From positions 1-64,000 of the forward strand of contig JBHGYD010000053.1 in assembly GCA_041920415.1 (NCBI GenBank): DNA of 64,000 nucleotides, given 5' to 3'. Source of the DNA: JBHGYD01 sp041920415 (GTDB taxonomy: Bacteria > Bacillota > Bacilli > Bacillales > Anoxybacillaceae). Each line of letters opens with the position of its first letter. Within the stretch, counting starts at the first letter, position 1. Under the pieces are notes generated by a model. That model had not been told where the DNA came from and searched no databases. It saw only the letters and a program-made list of their open reading frames with translations. Of the stretch, positions 1 through 7,998 are shown piece by piece. The translations under genes and the position numbers were made by a program.

Positions 1-2
1 TT

Positions 3-119
3 GTGGATGTGTTTCGTCTCACTTCGATCCGTGCTAACAGCGTCGAAGGGTTTGAAACGGCATTAGACGGTATTTTATTGGCTTACACGCTTGTTTCTCT
101 TGAGCTAGTTGAACAGTAG
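3..119 (+). CDS. C-terminal end of an unidentified protein (partial)
   Basis: An open frame enters from the left edge and ends at TAG 117-119, giving the last 38 residues of a protein. The tail contains RANSVEGFETALDGI and an acidic, leucine-rich end. I do not recognise the family. The reading is supported only by continuity of the frame and by ordinary codon use; the other two forward frames close within the first 70 bases. It points toward the TnpB relic that follows on the opposite strand. Confidence 0.45.
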   Translation: MDVFRLTSIRANSVEGFETALDGILLAYTLVSLELVEQ

Positions 120-155
120 AGTTCAACTAGCACCAAGGGTAAACATTATTCTTCT

Positions 156-475
156 TTAAGCGATATTCCGCTTAACCGGATGTAACCCCATACCCTCTAC
201 TTCATTCGCAAAGGCGTTTGGAGATACTTTTTTGATGATTTAATATGCCCATTTACATCTGCATGGATCAAAATTCGTTGATTGCTTCTAAACAAACCTC
301 TTTTGATTCTTCTACTTTTCTTGTAATTCCCTTTTATCGGAGCTTCACCATCTAAAAGCGATGTTCCACTTGTATATGATTCTTCTGTTACCACAACGTT
401 GATTCCTGCTTCTTCACATTTATACTGCAATTGTTGAATAAACAAATCATAAGGAACTTGATGGTAAGCCAACAA
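156..475 (-). pseudogene. TnpB (IS200/IS605 OrfB) C-terminal relic, frameshifted
   Basis: The translation carries the C-terminal signature of IS605-type TnpB proteins (QYKCEEAGINVVVTEESYTSG, then SRRIKRGLF and HADVNG with the last RuvC aspartate). After HADVNG the frame breaks. The expected tail (IIKKVSPNAFANEVEGMG, then LHPVKRNIA and stop at 156-158) is found in another frame, and a TAA replaces the codon just after the break. The N-terminal three quarters of the protein are missing. TnpB is an RNA-guided nuclease carried by these elements; this copy cannot make one. A hairpin at 550-580 may be the other end of the same internally deleted element. Confidence 0.8.
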
Positions 476-549
476 CTACCAAGTAACTTCACTATAATCA
501 AATTATGTAAACTGTTCAATTTTTTTAGCTACACCAAACCGCCGTTCAT

Positions 550-580
550 CTCCCACTTTTACTCCGTTTCAAAGTGGGAG
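550..580. repeat. IS605-type terminal hairpin (solo end)
   Basis: Perfect 10-bp inverted repeat CTCCCACTTT / AAAGTGGGAG with an 11-nt loop, followed by GACTT. The same GTGGGAGACTT context recurs at 21596-21626, and a decayed version lies at 6257-6289. Subterminal hairpins of this kind are what IS200/IS605 transposases recognise. It lies about 75 bp beyond the TnpB relic and probably marks that element's other end. Confidence 0.5.
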
Positions 581-652
581 ACTTTTAGCGGAATGATGTT
601 AATTCACACCGACGATCCGTCGTTCATTCCCCTCTAGTGACAAGCACTTCCT

Positions 653-1438
653 TCACTGTTGATCACGTTCCTGTATTTGTCTGACGATCGCTGTTACAAC
701 TTTTCGCGGTAAAAATCTGACGCTCATCGCAAGTAAACGGTTTTTGAGTCCTGGAATAATGATCGTTTTATTTTTCATCAGTCCGTTATAACCGACTTCG
801 ACGACTTGTTTGGCGTTCATGGCACCAAGTTTGAATAGTTTAGATTGCGACAAATTAGCACGATCGGAAAATCCTGTTTCGGTTGGTCCTGGACAAAGCG
901 CAGTAACCGCCACATTCGTTCCTTTTAATTCGTTTTCCAATGCTTCTGTAAAAGACAGGACATACGCCTTTGTCGCATAATAAACAGCCATAAGCGGTCC
1001 TGCTTGGAAAGCGGCAGTTGAAGCAACATTTAAAATTTTTCCTTTGTTTCGCTTTACCATGTCCACTACCGCTAGTTTCGTTAGATGGGTCAGCGTTTTG
1101 ATATTCAAATCAATCATGTTTAATTCTTCTGCTAAATTTGTTTCCGTAAATTCCCCGTATAAACCAAACCCGGCATTATTGATGAGCACATCGATTTCAA
1201 TGTGTTGTTGCTTTAATTCGTTATACAAGCTCTCGACTTCTTCCTGTTTCGACAAATCTTTTGCGTAAGGAAAAACGCGAATACCATATTTTGCTTCCAA
1301 CATTTCTTTTAATTGGTGTAATTTCTTTTCACTTCGAGCAACAGCCACTACATCGTAACCGTCTTTTGCAAATCGTTCAGCAAATGCATAACCAATCCCA
1401 CCTGAAGCCCCTGTAATAAGTACGGTTTCTTGTTTCAT
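653..1438 (-). CDS. Short-chain dehydrogenase/reductase (SDR)
   Basis: Classical SDR of 261 residues, a cytosolic NAD(P)-dependent oxidoreductase. The Rossmann motif GASGGIG is at residues 10-16 and NNAG at 87-90. The catalytic Ser140 is present, as is the YxxxK pair Tyr153/Lys157. The tail is basic and hydrophobic, as in the DltE/YqjQ-like group that acts on long or lipid substrates. The substrate cannot be read from sequence. A strong TAGGAGG site precedes the ATG. An ArsR repressor gene lies just upstream on the same strand, and an ArsR-type palindrome (1454-1475) sits between them, so the pair is probably co-regulated. Confidence 0.85.
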   Translation of the reverse strand: MKQETVLITGASGGIGYAFAERFAKDGYDVVAVARSEKKLHQLKEMLEAKYGIRVFPYAKDLSKQEEVESLYNELKQQHIEIDVLINNAGFGLYGEFTETNLAEELNMIDLNIKTLTHLTKLAVVDMVKRNKGKILNVASTAAFQAGPLMAVYYATKAYVLSFTEALENELKGTNVAVTALCPGPTETGFSDRANLSQSKLFKLGAMNAKQVVEVGYNGLMKNKTIIIPGLKNRLLAMSVRFLPRKVVTAIVRQIQERDQQ

Positions 1439-1453
1439 TCCTATCCTCCTATA

Positions 1454-1475
1454 TTCAATGGTTTAAACATTTGAA
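1454..1475. promoter_or_regulatory. Imperfect palindrome, probable ArsR operator 2
   Basis: TTCAATGG-TTTAAA-CATTTGAA, followed directly by a further ACATTTAAG half site. It shares the TTTAAACATTT core with the perfect palindrome in front of the ArsR gene. It lies 16-37 bases upstream of the SDR start, where bound repressor would block transcription. Confidence 0.55.
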
Positions 1476-1508
1476 CATTTAAGACAAACGAACCACCTTT
1501 AGCATTCG

Positions 1509-1811
1509 CTAAAGGCATTCATTTTCGACCGATTGAATGAGCTGTTTCAATAGATGAACGGCATTTTCTAATGAAAGTAAGTAATACCGCTGCGTTCCTT
1601 TTTGCTCAACAGTGACAAGTCCTGCATCGCGTAAAATTTTTAAATGATGAGAAATCGCTGGTCTCGATAAGTTGGAACGTTCTGTAATTTCATTCACCGT
1701 TAATGCTTCATGTTCGGCAAGCAATAAGATGATATCTTGACGATGTGGATCACTCAGCGTCTGAAATAAAGGAATGCAAGCGCGAAATAGCTCCATCGCC
1801 TTCTCACTCAT
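1509..1811 (-). CDS. ArsR/SmtB-family winged-helix repressor
   Basis: A 100-residue protein of ArsR type. It has LSDPHRQDIILLL in the first helix pair, a recognition helix SNLSRPAISHHLKILRDAGLV (about residues 46-66) and a beta-wing EQKGTQRYYLL. No CxC or CxxC metal site is visible in the recognition helix, so the ligand may not be a thiophilic metal. It is followed by the SDR gene and faces a perfect 20-bp palindrome just upstream of its start, which suggests autoregulation. Similar ArsR proteins without a metal site often control efflux or redox genes. Confidence 0.88.
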   Translation of the reverse strand: MSEKAMELFRACIPLFQTLSDPHRQDIILLLAEHEALTVNEITERSNLSRPAISHHLKILRDAGLVTVEQKGTQRYYLLSLENAVHLLKQLIQSVENECL

Positions 1812-1842
1812 CGTTTCATCTCTTTCTTGTTTATTTTTTTGT

Positions 1843-1862
1843 TTAAATGTTTAAACATTTAA
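1843..1862. promoter_or_regulatory. Perfect 20-bp palindrome, probable ArsR operator 1
   Basis: TTAAATGTTTAAACATTTAA equals its own reverse complement. It lies 32-51 bases upstream of the ArsR gene start and shares its core with the site before the SDR gene. Confidence 0.65.
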
Positions 1863-1950
1863 TTACATGGGTACTGTACACTGTTTTATACCGTTTTGTC
1901 AACATATCTTTGCCGCTCTCATGTAAAAATAGCTGAAATGCGCTCGCTTT

Positions 1951-2859
1951 TTAGCGGGCAACACTCTTTTGTCTTTTCAAAAAGGTATGGCGAACTACTT
2001 GCCCGTTCATCAAATATACACCCGCTAAAATGATGATACCACCTATAATGGAAAGCGAGTGAAACGTTTCTTTTTGAATCCATATATCGAGCACAAGTGA
2101 AATAAATGGAGACACATAAAGCCATGTTGAAGGAAAAGCGGGATTTGTTTTTTGAATGAGCCAGTAGTATAAACCGTGTCCTAAAATCGAGCCAACGACA
2201 ATCAAGTATAACAGCGAAATCCACCCTGTTTGATTAACATGGGATATATTTGGTTTTTCGACAATAAAAGAAATAAGCAACAACAAGAATCCGCCAAATA
2301 ACATTTGATACCCGTTTAACATTAGCGATGATATCCCTTGTTTCAATACAATTTTTGAATAAATCGTGCCAAATGCATAAAAGCTTTCCCCAATAATCAT
2401 CACCAAGCAGGCAATAAACCACAATAGGTCAAAATGTACAGAAAGCGATGGCCATGTCAAAAACACGATTCCGAGAAAACCTAATCCGAGCCCCGCAAAC
2501 TGAACCTTGGTTATTTTCACGTTTTCCACTCTTGAATGCATAAGCGCTACAAAAAGCGGACCCGTAGCAGATAATAAAGCGGCAAAACTAGATGGAATAT
2601 ACTGCTCTGCCCAATACAGTGCCCCAAATGTTATACCTGTCATACACGATCCCGTGATAAGAAATTGAATGATTTGTTTCTTCGTCGGAACTTGAAATTG
2701 TTTTGTTGCAAAACCATATATGACTACAAGCAGCCCCGCGATAAAAAAGCGAAATCCCGCTGAAAAATACGGAATCCACCCTGCTTCCAATCCAATTTTA
2801 ATCGCTAAAAACGTCGTTCCGAAGATGAGACACATCGCCATATAAGCTACTAAAACCAT
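1951..2859 (-). CDS. EamA/DMT-family transporter
   Basis: A 302-residue integral membrane protein with about ten hydrophobic helices in two EamA repeats (roughly residues 5-135 and 150-285). The end is a short basic tail. The family (drug/metabolite transporter superfamily) exports amino acids, nucleosides or related metabolites; the substrate is not known here. It is divergent from a MocR-type PLP-dependent regulator. Direct repeats in the shared intergenic region make it the obvious target of that regulator. The start is ATG with AAAGGTG upstream. Confidence 0.85.
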   Translation of the reverse strand: MVLVAYMAMCLIFGTTFLAIKIGLEAGWIPYFSAGFRFFIAGLLVVIYGFATKQFQVPTKKQIIQFLITGSCMTGITFGALYWAEQYIPSSFAALLSATGPLFVALMHSRVENVKITKVQFAGLGLGFLGIVFLTWPSLSVHFDLLWFIACLVMIIGESFYAFGTIYSKIVLKQGISSLMLNGYQMLFGGFLLLLISFIVEKPNISHVNQTGWISLLYLIVVGSILGHGLYYWLIQKTNPAFPSTWLYVSPFISLVLDIWIQKETFHSLSIIGGIIILAGVYLMNGQVVRHTFLKRQKSVAR

Positions 2860-2914
2860 AAATATTCTTCACCTTTCTCATGTAATTTTTATTTATATAA
2901 TGATACAATCGATA

Positions 2915-2943
2915 TATAACAGTAAAACTCTTTCTATAACAGT
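2915..2943. promoter_or_regulatory. Direct repeats, probable MocR operator
   Basis: TATAACAGT occurs at 2915-2923 and again at 2935-2943, same orientation, with a 20-bp period (two helical turns). MocR-type dimers typically bind direct repeats. The site lies between the divergent EamA and MocR genes and overlaps the region just upstream of the MocR ribosome site. Confidence 0.55.
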
Positions 2944-2959
2944 TGGAAGGATGTTGGTG

Positions 2960-4432
2960 ATGAATATTCCCATTAAACGACACTCTCATCTCCCGATTCA
3001 TGATCAAATATGTCAATATTTTATTGATCGTATCTCTTCAAAAATGATCAGAGAAGGAGAAAAATTACCATCTGTTCGTCAACTTTCAAAAGAATTAGAC
3101 GTATCGTTAGTGACTGTTCAAAAAGCGTATCAACAGTTACAACAAAAAGGATATGTGGAGAGTTTTCAAGGGAAAGGGATTTTCGTAAAATCACGAAAAC
3201 AACAACAAAACATCTATAATACAGATACGAATTGGCAAATGCTTATTCCTGACTATGTTCCTCGTGCTCAATCATTATCGATTTCGCAGCCGTTACGAAA
3301 TATTCGTTATAACTTAGCAACCGCTTGTATCGATGAAAGTATTTTGCCAATCAACTGGATGAAAAAAGTTGCGATGCAAGTCATTGAACAACATTCGTAC
3401 TTATTAGGTCAATATAGCAGCGCGAATGGGGATAGCGAATTTCGCAAAGCAATCAGCCATTATCTTGCCACCAAAAACCTGCATATCCCACCAGAACATA
3501 TTTTAGCCGTCAGTGGCTCGCAACAAGGAATTGAACTTGTTGCCAAAACATTCATCGGCCCAAATGATATCGTATTGATGGAAGCGCCTACCTATCCGGG
3601 GAGTATTGATATTTTTAGAGCAAGAGGGGCTCAAATCATTCCGATCCCTGTTGAACAGGATGGGATTGATACAAAAATGTTGCTTAAAATTTGTGACCAA
3701 TATCATCCAAAATTGCTTTACATCAATCCCACCTTTCAAAACCCAACCGGTACGACTTTAAGCATGAAAAAGCGAAAGGAACTGATCGATATTGCAGAAA
3801 GCTATCATTTTCTTATTCTAGAAGACGATCCTTGGAGCGAGTTGTACTTTCAAGAACCACCCCCTCCGCCGATAAAAAGCTTTGATCAATCCGGACATGT
3901 GATTTACTTAAAAGGCTTCAGCAAATTTTTATCACCTGCCTGCAGAATTGGTGCACTTGTTACAGAAGGCCGTTTATTAGAAAAACTGATTGCGGCTAAA
4001 AGTATATCTGATTTAGGGTCGCCGCTGTTAACACAAAAAATTATTGCGGCATTATTACAATCAAAAGAATTAAACACCTTCTTGCAGCAGTTACGCAATC
4101 ATTTAAGAAAACAGGCAAACCAATGTGTTCAATTATTACATCAACACTCATCGTTGCTTACGTTTCGTCCATCTAACGGAGGAACTACCATTTGGGTGAA
4201 GCTTCCGCACAATATCCATGCCGATATTCTCTTAGAACACGCTCATATGAAACAGCTTTCTTTTCTACCAGGAAACGCCTGCTTTCCAACACACGTACCG
4301 AATCAATATATTCGCTTAAGTTTTGCTGCACTGCCTGCGGATGAACTCAAACAAGCGATTGAATCGTTATGCGATATCATTCATACGTTAGCTCAAAAAT
4401 ATGATGAAATAGAAAGATATCCGAGCTTTTGA
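2960..4432 (+). CDS. MocR/PdxR-type GntR-aminotransferase regulator
   Basis: A GntR winged helix (about residues 10-75, with GEKLPSVRQLSKELDVSLVT and VESFQGKGIFV) is joined by a linker to a full-length fold-type I aminotransferase domain (about 110-480). The PLP lysine lies in YLKGFSKFLSP, and the N-P and D-P motifs NPTFQNPTG and EDDPWSEL are present. Such proteins use bound PLP as a ligand sensor rather than as a catalyst. I place the start at ATG 2960, nine bases after GGAAGG; an upstream in-frame ATG at 2900 has no ribosome site. The divergent EamA gene is the likely target. Confidence 0.85.
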   Translation: MNIPIKRHSHLPIHDQICQYFIDRISSKMIREGEKLPSVRQLSKELDVSLVTVQKAYQQLQQKGYVESFQGKGIFVKSRKQQQNIYNTDTNWQMLIPDYVPRAQSLSISQPLRNIRYNLATACIDESILPINWMKKVAMQVIEQHSYLLGQYSSANGDSEFRKAISHYLATKNLHIPPEHILAVSGSQQGIELVAKTFIGPNDIVLMEAPTYPGSIDIFRARGAQIIPIPVEQDGIDTKMLLKICDQYHPKLLYINPTFQNPTGTTLSMKKRKELIDIAESYHFLILEDDPWSELYFQEPPPPPIKSFDQSGHVIYLKGFSKFLSPACRIGALVTEGRLLEKLIAAKSISDLGSPLLTQKIIAALLQSKELNTFLQQLRNHLRKQANQCVQLLHQHSSLLTFRPSNGGTTIWVKLPHNIHADILLEHAHMKQLSFLPGNACFPTHVPNQYIRLSFAALPADELKQAIESLCDIIHTLAQKYDEIERYPSF

Positions 4433-4446
4433 ACGCACAAACATTT

Positions 4447-4486
4447 AGAGTCTGTCTCCGTGTTGATATCACGGAAAACAGACTCT
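4447..4486 (+). terminator. Terminator-like hairpin after the MocR gene
   Basis: AGAGTCTGT pairs with ACAGACTCT, with an inner TCCGTG/CACGGA stem. A T-rich stretch follows about 10 bases later. Confidence 0.6.
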
Positions 4487-4660
4487 TATGATCCCATTTT
4501 TTATTTGATGTAATAAACCGTGAGAATTTTTATTAAGAAGCATCGTACATTTTTAAGAATTGACAGAGGTCATAACGAACAATTAAATTCTTCTACCGTT
4601 TTTTTAAACTGATGTCATTGTAGATACCTACTTAAAGAAAATGACTGACCAACAAAAAAC

Positions 4661-4710
4661 ACCTGCCATCTCCCAAGAAAACCATTCGACAATACTCGGA
4701 TGATGGCAGG
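4661..4710 (-). terminator. Terminator of the YwcJ-like gene
   Basis: On the minus strand CCTGCCATC pairs with GATGGCAGG across a long loop and is followed by GTGTTTTTTG. It begins a few bases past the stop codon of the formate/nitrite channel gene. Confidence 0.6.
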
Positions 4711-4717
4711 CATTTCA

Positions 4718-5548
4718 TCATTTGTTTAAAATTTTTCCTTTATGAAACAAGTATCCAACAGACCACTTTGCTGAAACGTGTTCCTCTTTTTGAGATGCTA
4801 AATACGTATACACCGCTCCCATAAATAAGGCTCCACCGACAATATTGCCTAATGTAACCGGAATAATGTTATGCACTACTCCTGCTAAGTTGATCGTCGC
4901 TGGATGCGGGACTGCTAATGCAAGTGAAAAGAGAACGAAATTGGCAATGGAGTGTTCGTATCCAGAGGCAAAAAAGATAAAAACAATAAGAATCATTGAA
5001 AATACTTTTGCCATATCCTCTTTCATTTGCATTGGAATAAAAATCGCTAAACAAACAAGCCAGTTACAGAGAATCCCTTTAACAAAGAGCTGCATCGTTG
5101 TTGCGTGTATTTTTTTTGCTGCGACAAGAAATAATAAATGATCTTTCGGAATATGATCAAAAACACCAGATTGAGAAATAAGAAAAGCAAAAAATACAGC
5201 ACCTAATAAATTACCGCTATAACATGCAAGCCAGTTCCGCAACGTATCTTTAATTGTCGTTTCTTTTTGCAAGGTACTGATTGTAAAATACATCGTATTG
5301 CCTGTAAATAATTCTGCCCCACCGTACATAATTAATACTAAGGCGATTCCGAAAAAAATACCACTTACTAAATAAGTAGCGGGAGAATTCGCTTCACGGA
5401 AAAACTCCCCTACACGAAAACAAAGAACAAGAGCAAATCCGATGTACACACCTGACAAAGCAGCCCGTATGATATATTGAACAAGGGAGCGATCTAGAAT
5501 TGTGCGTTTTTTTAAAGCCAACTCTTTACATTTTTGAACTGCTTCCAT
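4718..5548 (-). CDS. ywcJ: Formate/nitrite transporter family channel (FocA/NirC, YwcJ-like)
   Basis: A 276-residue membrane protein of the FNT family with six transmembrane helices. The family signatures GGAELFTGN, SGYEHSIANF and VTLGNIVGGALFMG are all present. FNT proteins are pentameric, pH-gated channels for formate, nitrite or other small monovalent anions. The gene stands alone. A Rex-like operator (5577-5594) lies 29 bases before the start; in B. subtilis ywcJ belongs to the Rex regulon, which fits induction when NADH accumulates during oxygen limitation. The exact anion is not determined by sequence. Confidence 0.85.
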   Translation of the reverse strand: MEAVQKCKELALKKRTILDRSLVQYIIRAALSGVYIGFALVLCFRVGEFFREANSPATYLVSGIFFGIALVLIMYGGAELFTGNTMYFTISTLQKETTIKDTLRNWLACYSGNLLGAVFFAFLISQSGVFDHIPKDHLLFLVAAKKIHATTMQLFVKGILCNWLVCLAIFIPMQMKEDMAKVFSMILIVFIFFASGYEHSIANFVLFSLALAVPHPATINLAGVVHNIIPVTLGNIVGGALFMGAVYTYLASQKEEHVSAKWSVGYLFHKGKILNK

Positions 5549-5576
5549 CTCTCTGACCCTTCTCTTTCATCTTATT

Positions 5577-5594
5577 TTGTGATTTTTTTCACAT
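5577..5594. promoter_or_regulatory. Rex-like (alternatively Fnr-like) operator
   Basis: TTGTGATTTTTTTCACAT: TGTGA-N6-TCACA, close to the Rex consensus TTGTGAA-N4-TTCACAA with two mismatches. It is placed just upstream of the ywcJ-like gene. An Fnr reading is also possible from the half sites. Confidence 0.6.
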
Positions 5595-5893
5595 TATTTA
5601 CGATATATAACATACGCCTTTCCTATCTATTTTTCAATATATCGATGTAAATGTTAAAATAAATGTCAACACTTTTTATTTGTAACCGTTTACTAAAAAA
5701 ATAACCGTTGCAATTTCAATAATTGTTGTTCTAATATAACCAAGATAAAATAAAAAATAATGGAAATAAATTTTTTATTAGCAATTCTTTTCCATGCATG
5801 ATCTTACTTCTCTAACGCACATTAATAAATGTTCGAAACCATTCATTCTCATTTCAAGCATGTATAAAATTCAAAAAGAGGAGTGTAAAGATC
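5595..5893. other. AT-rich intergenic region
   Basis: About 300 bp of very AT-rich sequence between the divergent ywcJ-like gene and the small basic protein. It must hold promoters for both, but no pair of boxes stands out. No ORF or RNA gene was recognised. Confidence 0.5.
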
Positions 5894-6214
5894 ATGAACC
5901 GTTTACGTCTATTTAATTTTGGGCGTAATAACGCAATATGGCGTCAATGGTTACGCCTAACCGGACGCCGAAATAACAGAGGGATGATTTGGACAATACT
6001 CAGTTTCGGTTTAGGGATTGCCGCGACCGCTGCTTTCAACATGAGAAAAGAGCAAAATACCCAATATATGATGAAAAGACCGATTCGGCGTGCTGTGCGC
6101 AGCATTAACGGCTTTATGAGCCGCCGGATGAGAAGACCGAGTTTAGCAGCTGTCGAACTCTCGAAAGAAATAACAGAAAATCCGAAAAACATGATAACAA
6201 ACAACCGTCAATAA
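5894..6214 (+). CDS. Small basic protein with one membrane segment
   Basis: 106 residues, strongly basic (many Arg). One hydrophobic helix (about residues 35-51, MIWTILSFGLGIAATAAF) is flanked by arginine-rich stretches. It resembles in style the short YrzQ/DUF3918-type proteins of Bacilli, but I cannot assign a family firmly. GAGGAG lies 10 bases before the ATG. It is a single-gene unit followed by a degenerate insertion-element hairpin. No function is proposed. Confidence 0.6.
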   Translation: MNRLRLFNFGRNNAIWRQWLRLTGRRNNRGMIWTILSFGLGIAATAAFNMRKEQNTQYMMKRPIRRAVRSINGFMSRRMRRPSLAAVELSKEITENPKNMITNNRQ

Positions 6215-6256
6215 CTATCATCTGACGCATTTCAATAGTTGTTTATAGTATCAAAT

Positions 6257-6289
6257 CTCTTCCACCTACACATTGTTTAGAGGTAAGAG
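6257..6289. repeat. Decayed IS605-type terminal hairpin
   Basis: CTCTTCCACCT pairs imperfectly with AGAGGTAAGAG around an 11-nt loop. Loop and flanks (ACCTACA...TTTAGAGGT) match the intact hairpin at 21596-21626. It looks like a solo end of an IS200/IS605-type element. Confidence 0.45.
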
Positions 6290-6353
6290 TTTCTGGACAC
6301 CCAAACGAAAGAAACTTCCGTGTCGAAGAAGAATTTCTTCTTCCTGTAGTAAG

Positions 6354-6386
6354 AAAGCCCCGTCGAATTGGTTTCGATGGGGCTTT
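6354..6386. terminator. Bidirectional terminator between the small basic protein and cobQ
   Basis: AAAGCCCC pairs with GGGGCTTT with a 17-nt loop. It lies between convergent genes. Confidence 0.65.
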
Positions 6387-6471
6387 AGCAGCACATCTAC
6401 TTTCACTCATAAAATTCATTCTCCATCCATCCTTCTCACTTCTTACTTTATTTTTTCCTCGTTCCATTCTC

Positions 6472-7998
6472 TTACCGCTCAACAATTTTTGATACTCCGT
6501 GCTGAAATCTTTCCATTTCTTTATAAATCATGTCAAGATTTAAATGCTGTCGCAAGCAATCAGCTAATTTGTCAAACGCTGCTTCGCGAATATTGTGTAC
6601 GGATGTACGGTCATTAATAGGAGGCAAACCTTTACGTTCTCTGATTGAATTTAAAAAGAGTTTGCGAAAATTGTCGTTATGAAAAATTCCGTGAAAATAA
6701 GTGCCGAGGACGTGTTCGTCTTCGCTTTTACATCCATCTGTTTTTTCATTCATCGTAATGAGAGGAAAAATTGTTTCTTCAGCATCTGTTTTCCCCATAT
6801 GAATCTCATATCCTTCTACCGGAATGACGGCATTTTGGTAGTTCATCATTCCTTTTGAACGCGTTGTCCATTTTTCTTTCGTCATTACCGTTCTTAATGG
6901 GAAAAAACCAAACCCGTTTATGCTGCCGGAATTCGTTTCGACTTTGTAAGGATCGGAAATTTCTCGACCAAGCATTTGAAACCCGCCGCATATGCCAACA
7001 ATCACCGATTTTTTTGCATAATAAAGCTTTTTAATCGCTTCAGATAGACCGCTTTTTTGCACAAACAATAAGTCCTCGATTGTATTTTTCGTTCCCGGCA
7101 AAATGACAACGTCAGGTTCTCCCAGCTCGCTTGCTTGGCTGACATAGCGAACGTGACAATCGTTTTCCAGTAAAAACGGATCGATATCGGTGAAGTTTGA
7201 AATGTGCGGAAGACGAATGACAACGATATCAATCTCATTTGCTTTCTCGCTTGAATGAGAGAAATGGTCCAAAATAACCGAATCTTCCGCTTCAATATGT
7301 AAGTTCGGAATATAAGGAACGACGCCGAACACCGGCTTTCCCGTATATTCTTCAAACCAGCGAAGACCCGGCTCTAGCAAAGAAAGATCTCCGCGAAACT
7401 TGTTAATGATCACCCCAATCACGCGATCGCGGTCTTCAGGAGCAAGAAGCTGCAGCGTTCCTACTAAACTTGCAAATACTCCGCCTCGATCGATGTCGCC
7501 GACAAGAATCACAGGGGCGTTCGTTAAGCGTGCGATTCGCATATTGACAAGTTCGCGGTCATTTAAGTTCACTTCCGCGGGACTTCCCGCTCCTTCAATC
7601 ACAATTCGGTCATAGGCAGAGGACAATCGCTCATACGCTTCCTTTATGATCTGTAATCCAAGCGCGAAAAACTCTTCGCGGTACTCTGTCGCCTTATAAT
7701 TTTGATAAGGCTTTCCGTTAACGACAATTTGCGAAGTGTGATCACTCATAGGCTTGATTAAAATCGGGTTCATATCCGCAGTCGCCACCGTTTTTGCCGC
7801 CTCCGCCTGTACCCCTTGCGCTCTTCCGATTTCCTTTCCATCTATCGTGATGTACGAATTAAGCGACATATTTTGCGATTTAAACGGCGCCGTCCGATAT
7901 CCGTCTTGCGCAAAAATTCGACACAAACCTGTTGCGATCACGCTTTTTCCCGCGTCGGAATGAGTGCCTTGAATCATAATGGGCAATGCTCCATTCAT
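6472..7998 (-). CDS. cobQ: Cobyric acid synthase (adenosylcobyrinic acid a,c-diamide amidotransferase)
   Basis: 508 residues, full length for CobQ/CbiP, the enzyme that amidates carboxylates b, d, e and g of adenosylcobyrinic acid a,c-diamide. It has an N-terminal dethiobiotin-synthetase-like ATPase with the P-loop variant GTHSDAGKS and FKSQNMSLNS. The C-terminal class I glutaminase triad domain has the nucleophile Cys in VGICGGFQMLG and a His in GTYFHGIFH. Start ATG 7998 is chosen because GAGAGGGG precedes it; the frame runs open 30 bases further. No other cobalamin gene lies in the window, so this is a solitary copy. I looked for a B12-type leader upstream and did not see one. Confidence 0.92.
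   Translation of the reverse strand: MNGALPIMIQGTHSDAGKSVIATGLCRIFAQDGYRTAPFKSQNMSLNSYITIDGKEIGRAQGVQAEAAKTVATADMNPILIKPMSDHTSQIVVNGKPYQNYKATEYREEFFALGLQIIKEAYERLSSAYDRIVIEGAGSPAEVNLNDRELVNMRIARLTNAPVILVGDIDRGGVFASLVGTLQLLAPEDRDRVIGVIINKFRGDLSLLEPGLRWFEEYTGKPVFGVVPYIPNLHIEAEDSVILDHFSHSSEKANEIDIVVIRLPHISNFTDIDPFLLENDCHVRYVSQASELGEPDVVILPGTKNTIEDLLFVQKSGLSEAIKKLYYAKKSVIVGICGGFQMLGREISDPYKVETNSGSINGFGFFPLRTVMTKEKWTTRSKGMMNYQNAVIPVEGYEIHMGKTDAEETIFPLITMNEKTDGCKSEDEHVLGTYFHGIFHNDNFRKLFLNSIRERKGLPPINDRTSVHNIREAAFDKLADCLRQHLNLDMIYKEMERFQHGVSKIVER

Noticed and set aside
431..637. Open frame of 68 codons on the plus strand
   Set aside because: It runs across the TnpB relic and its terminal hairpin, has no ribosome site and no recognisable protein features.
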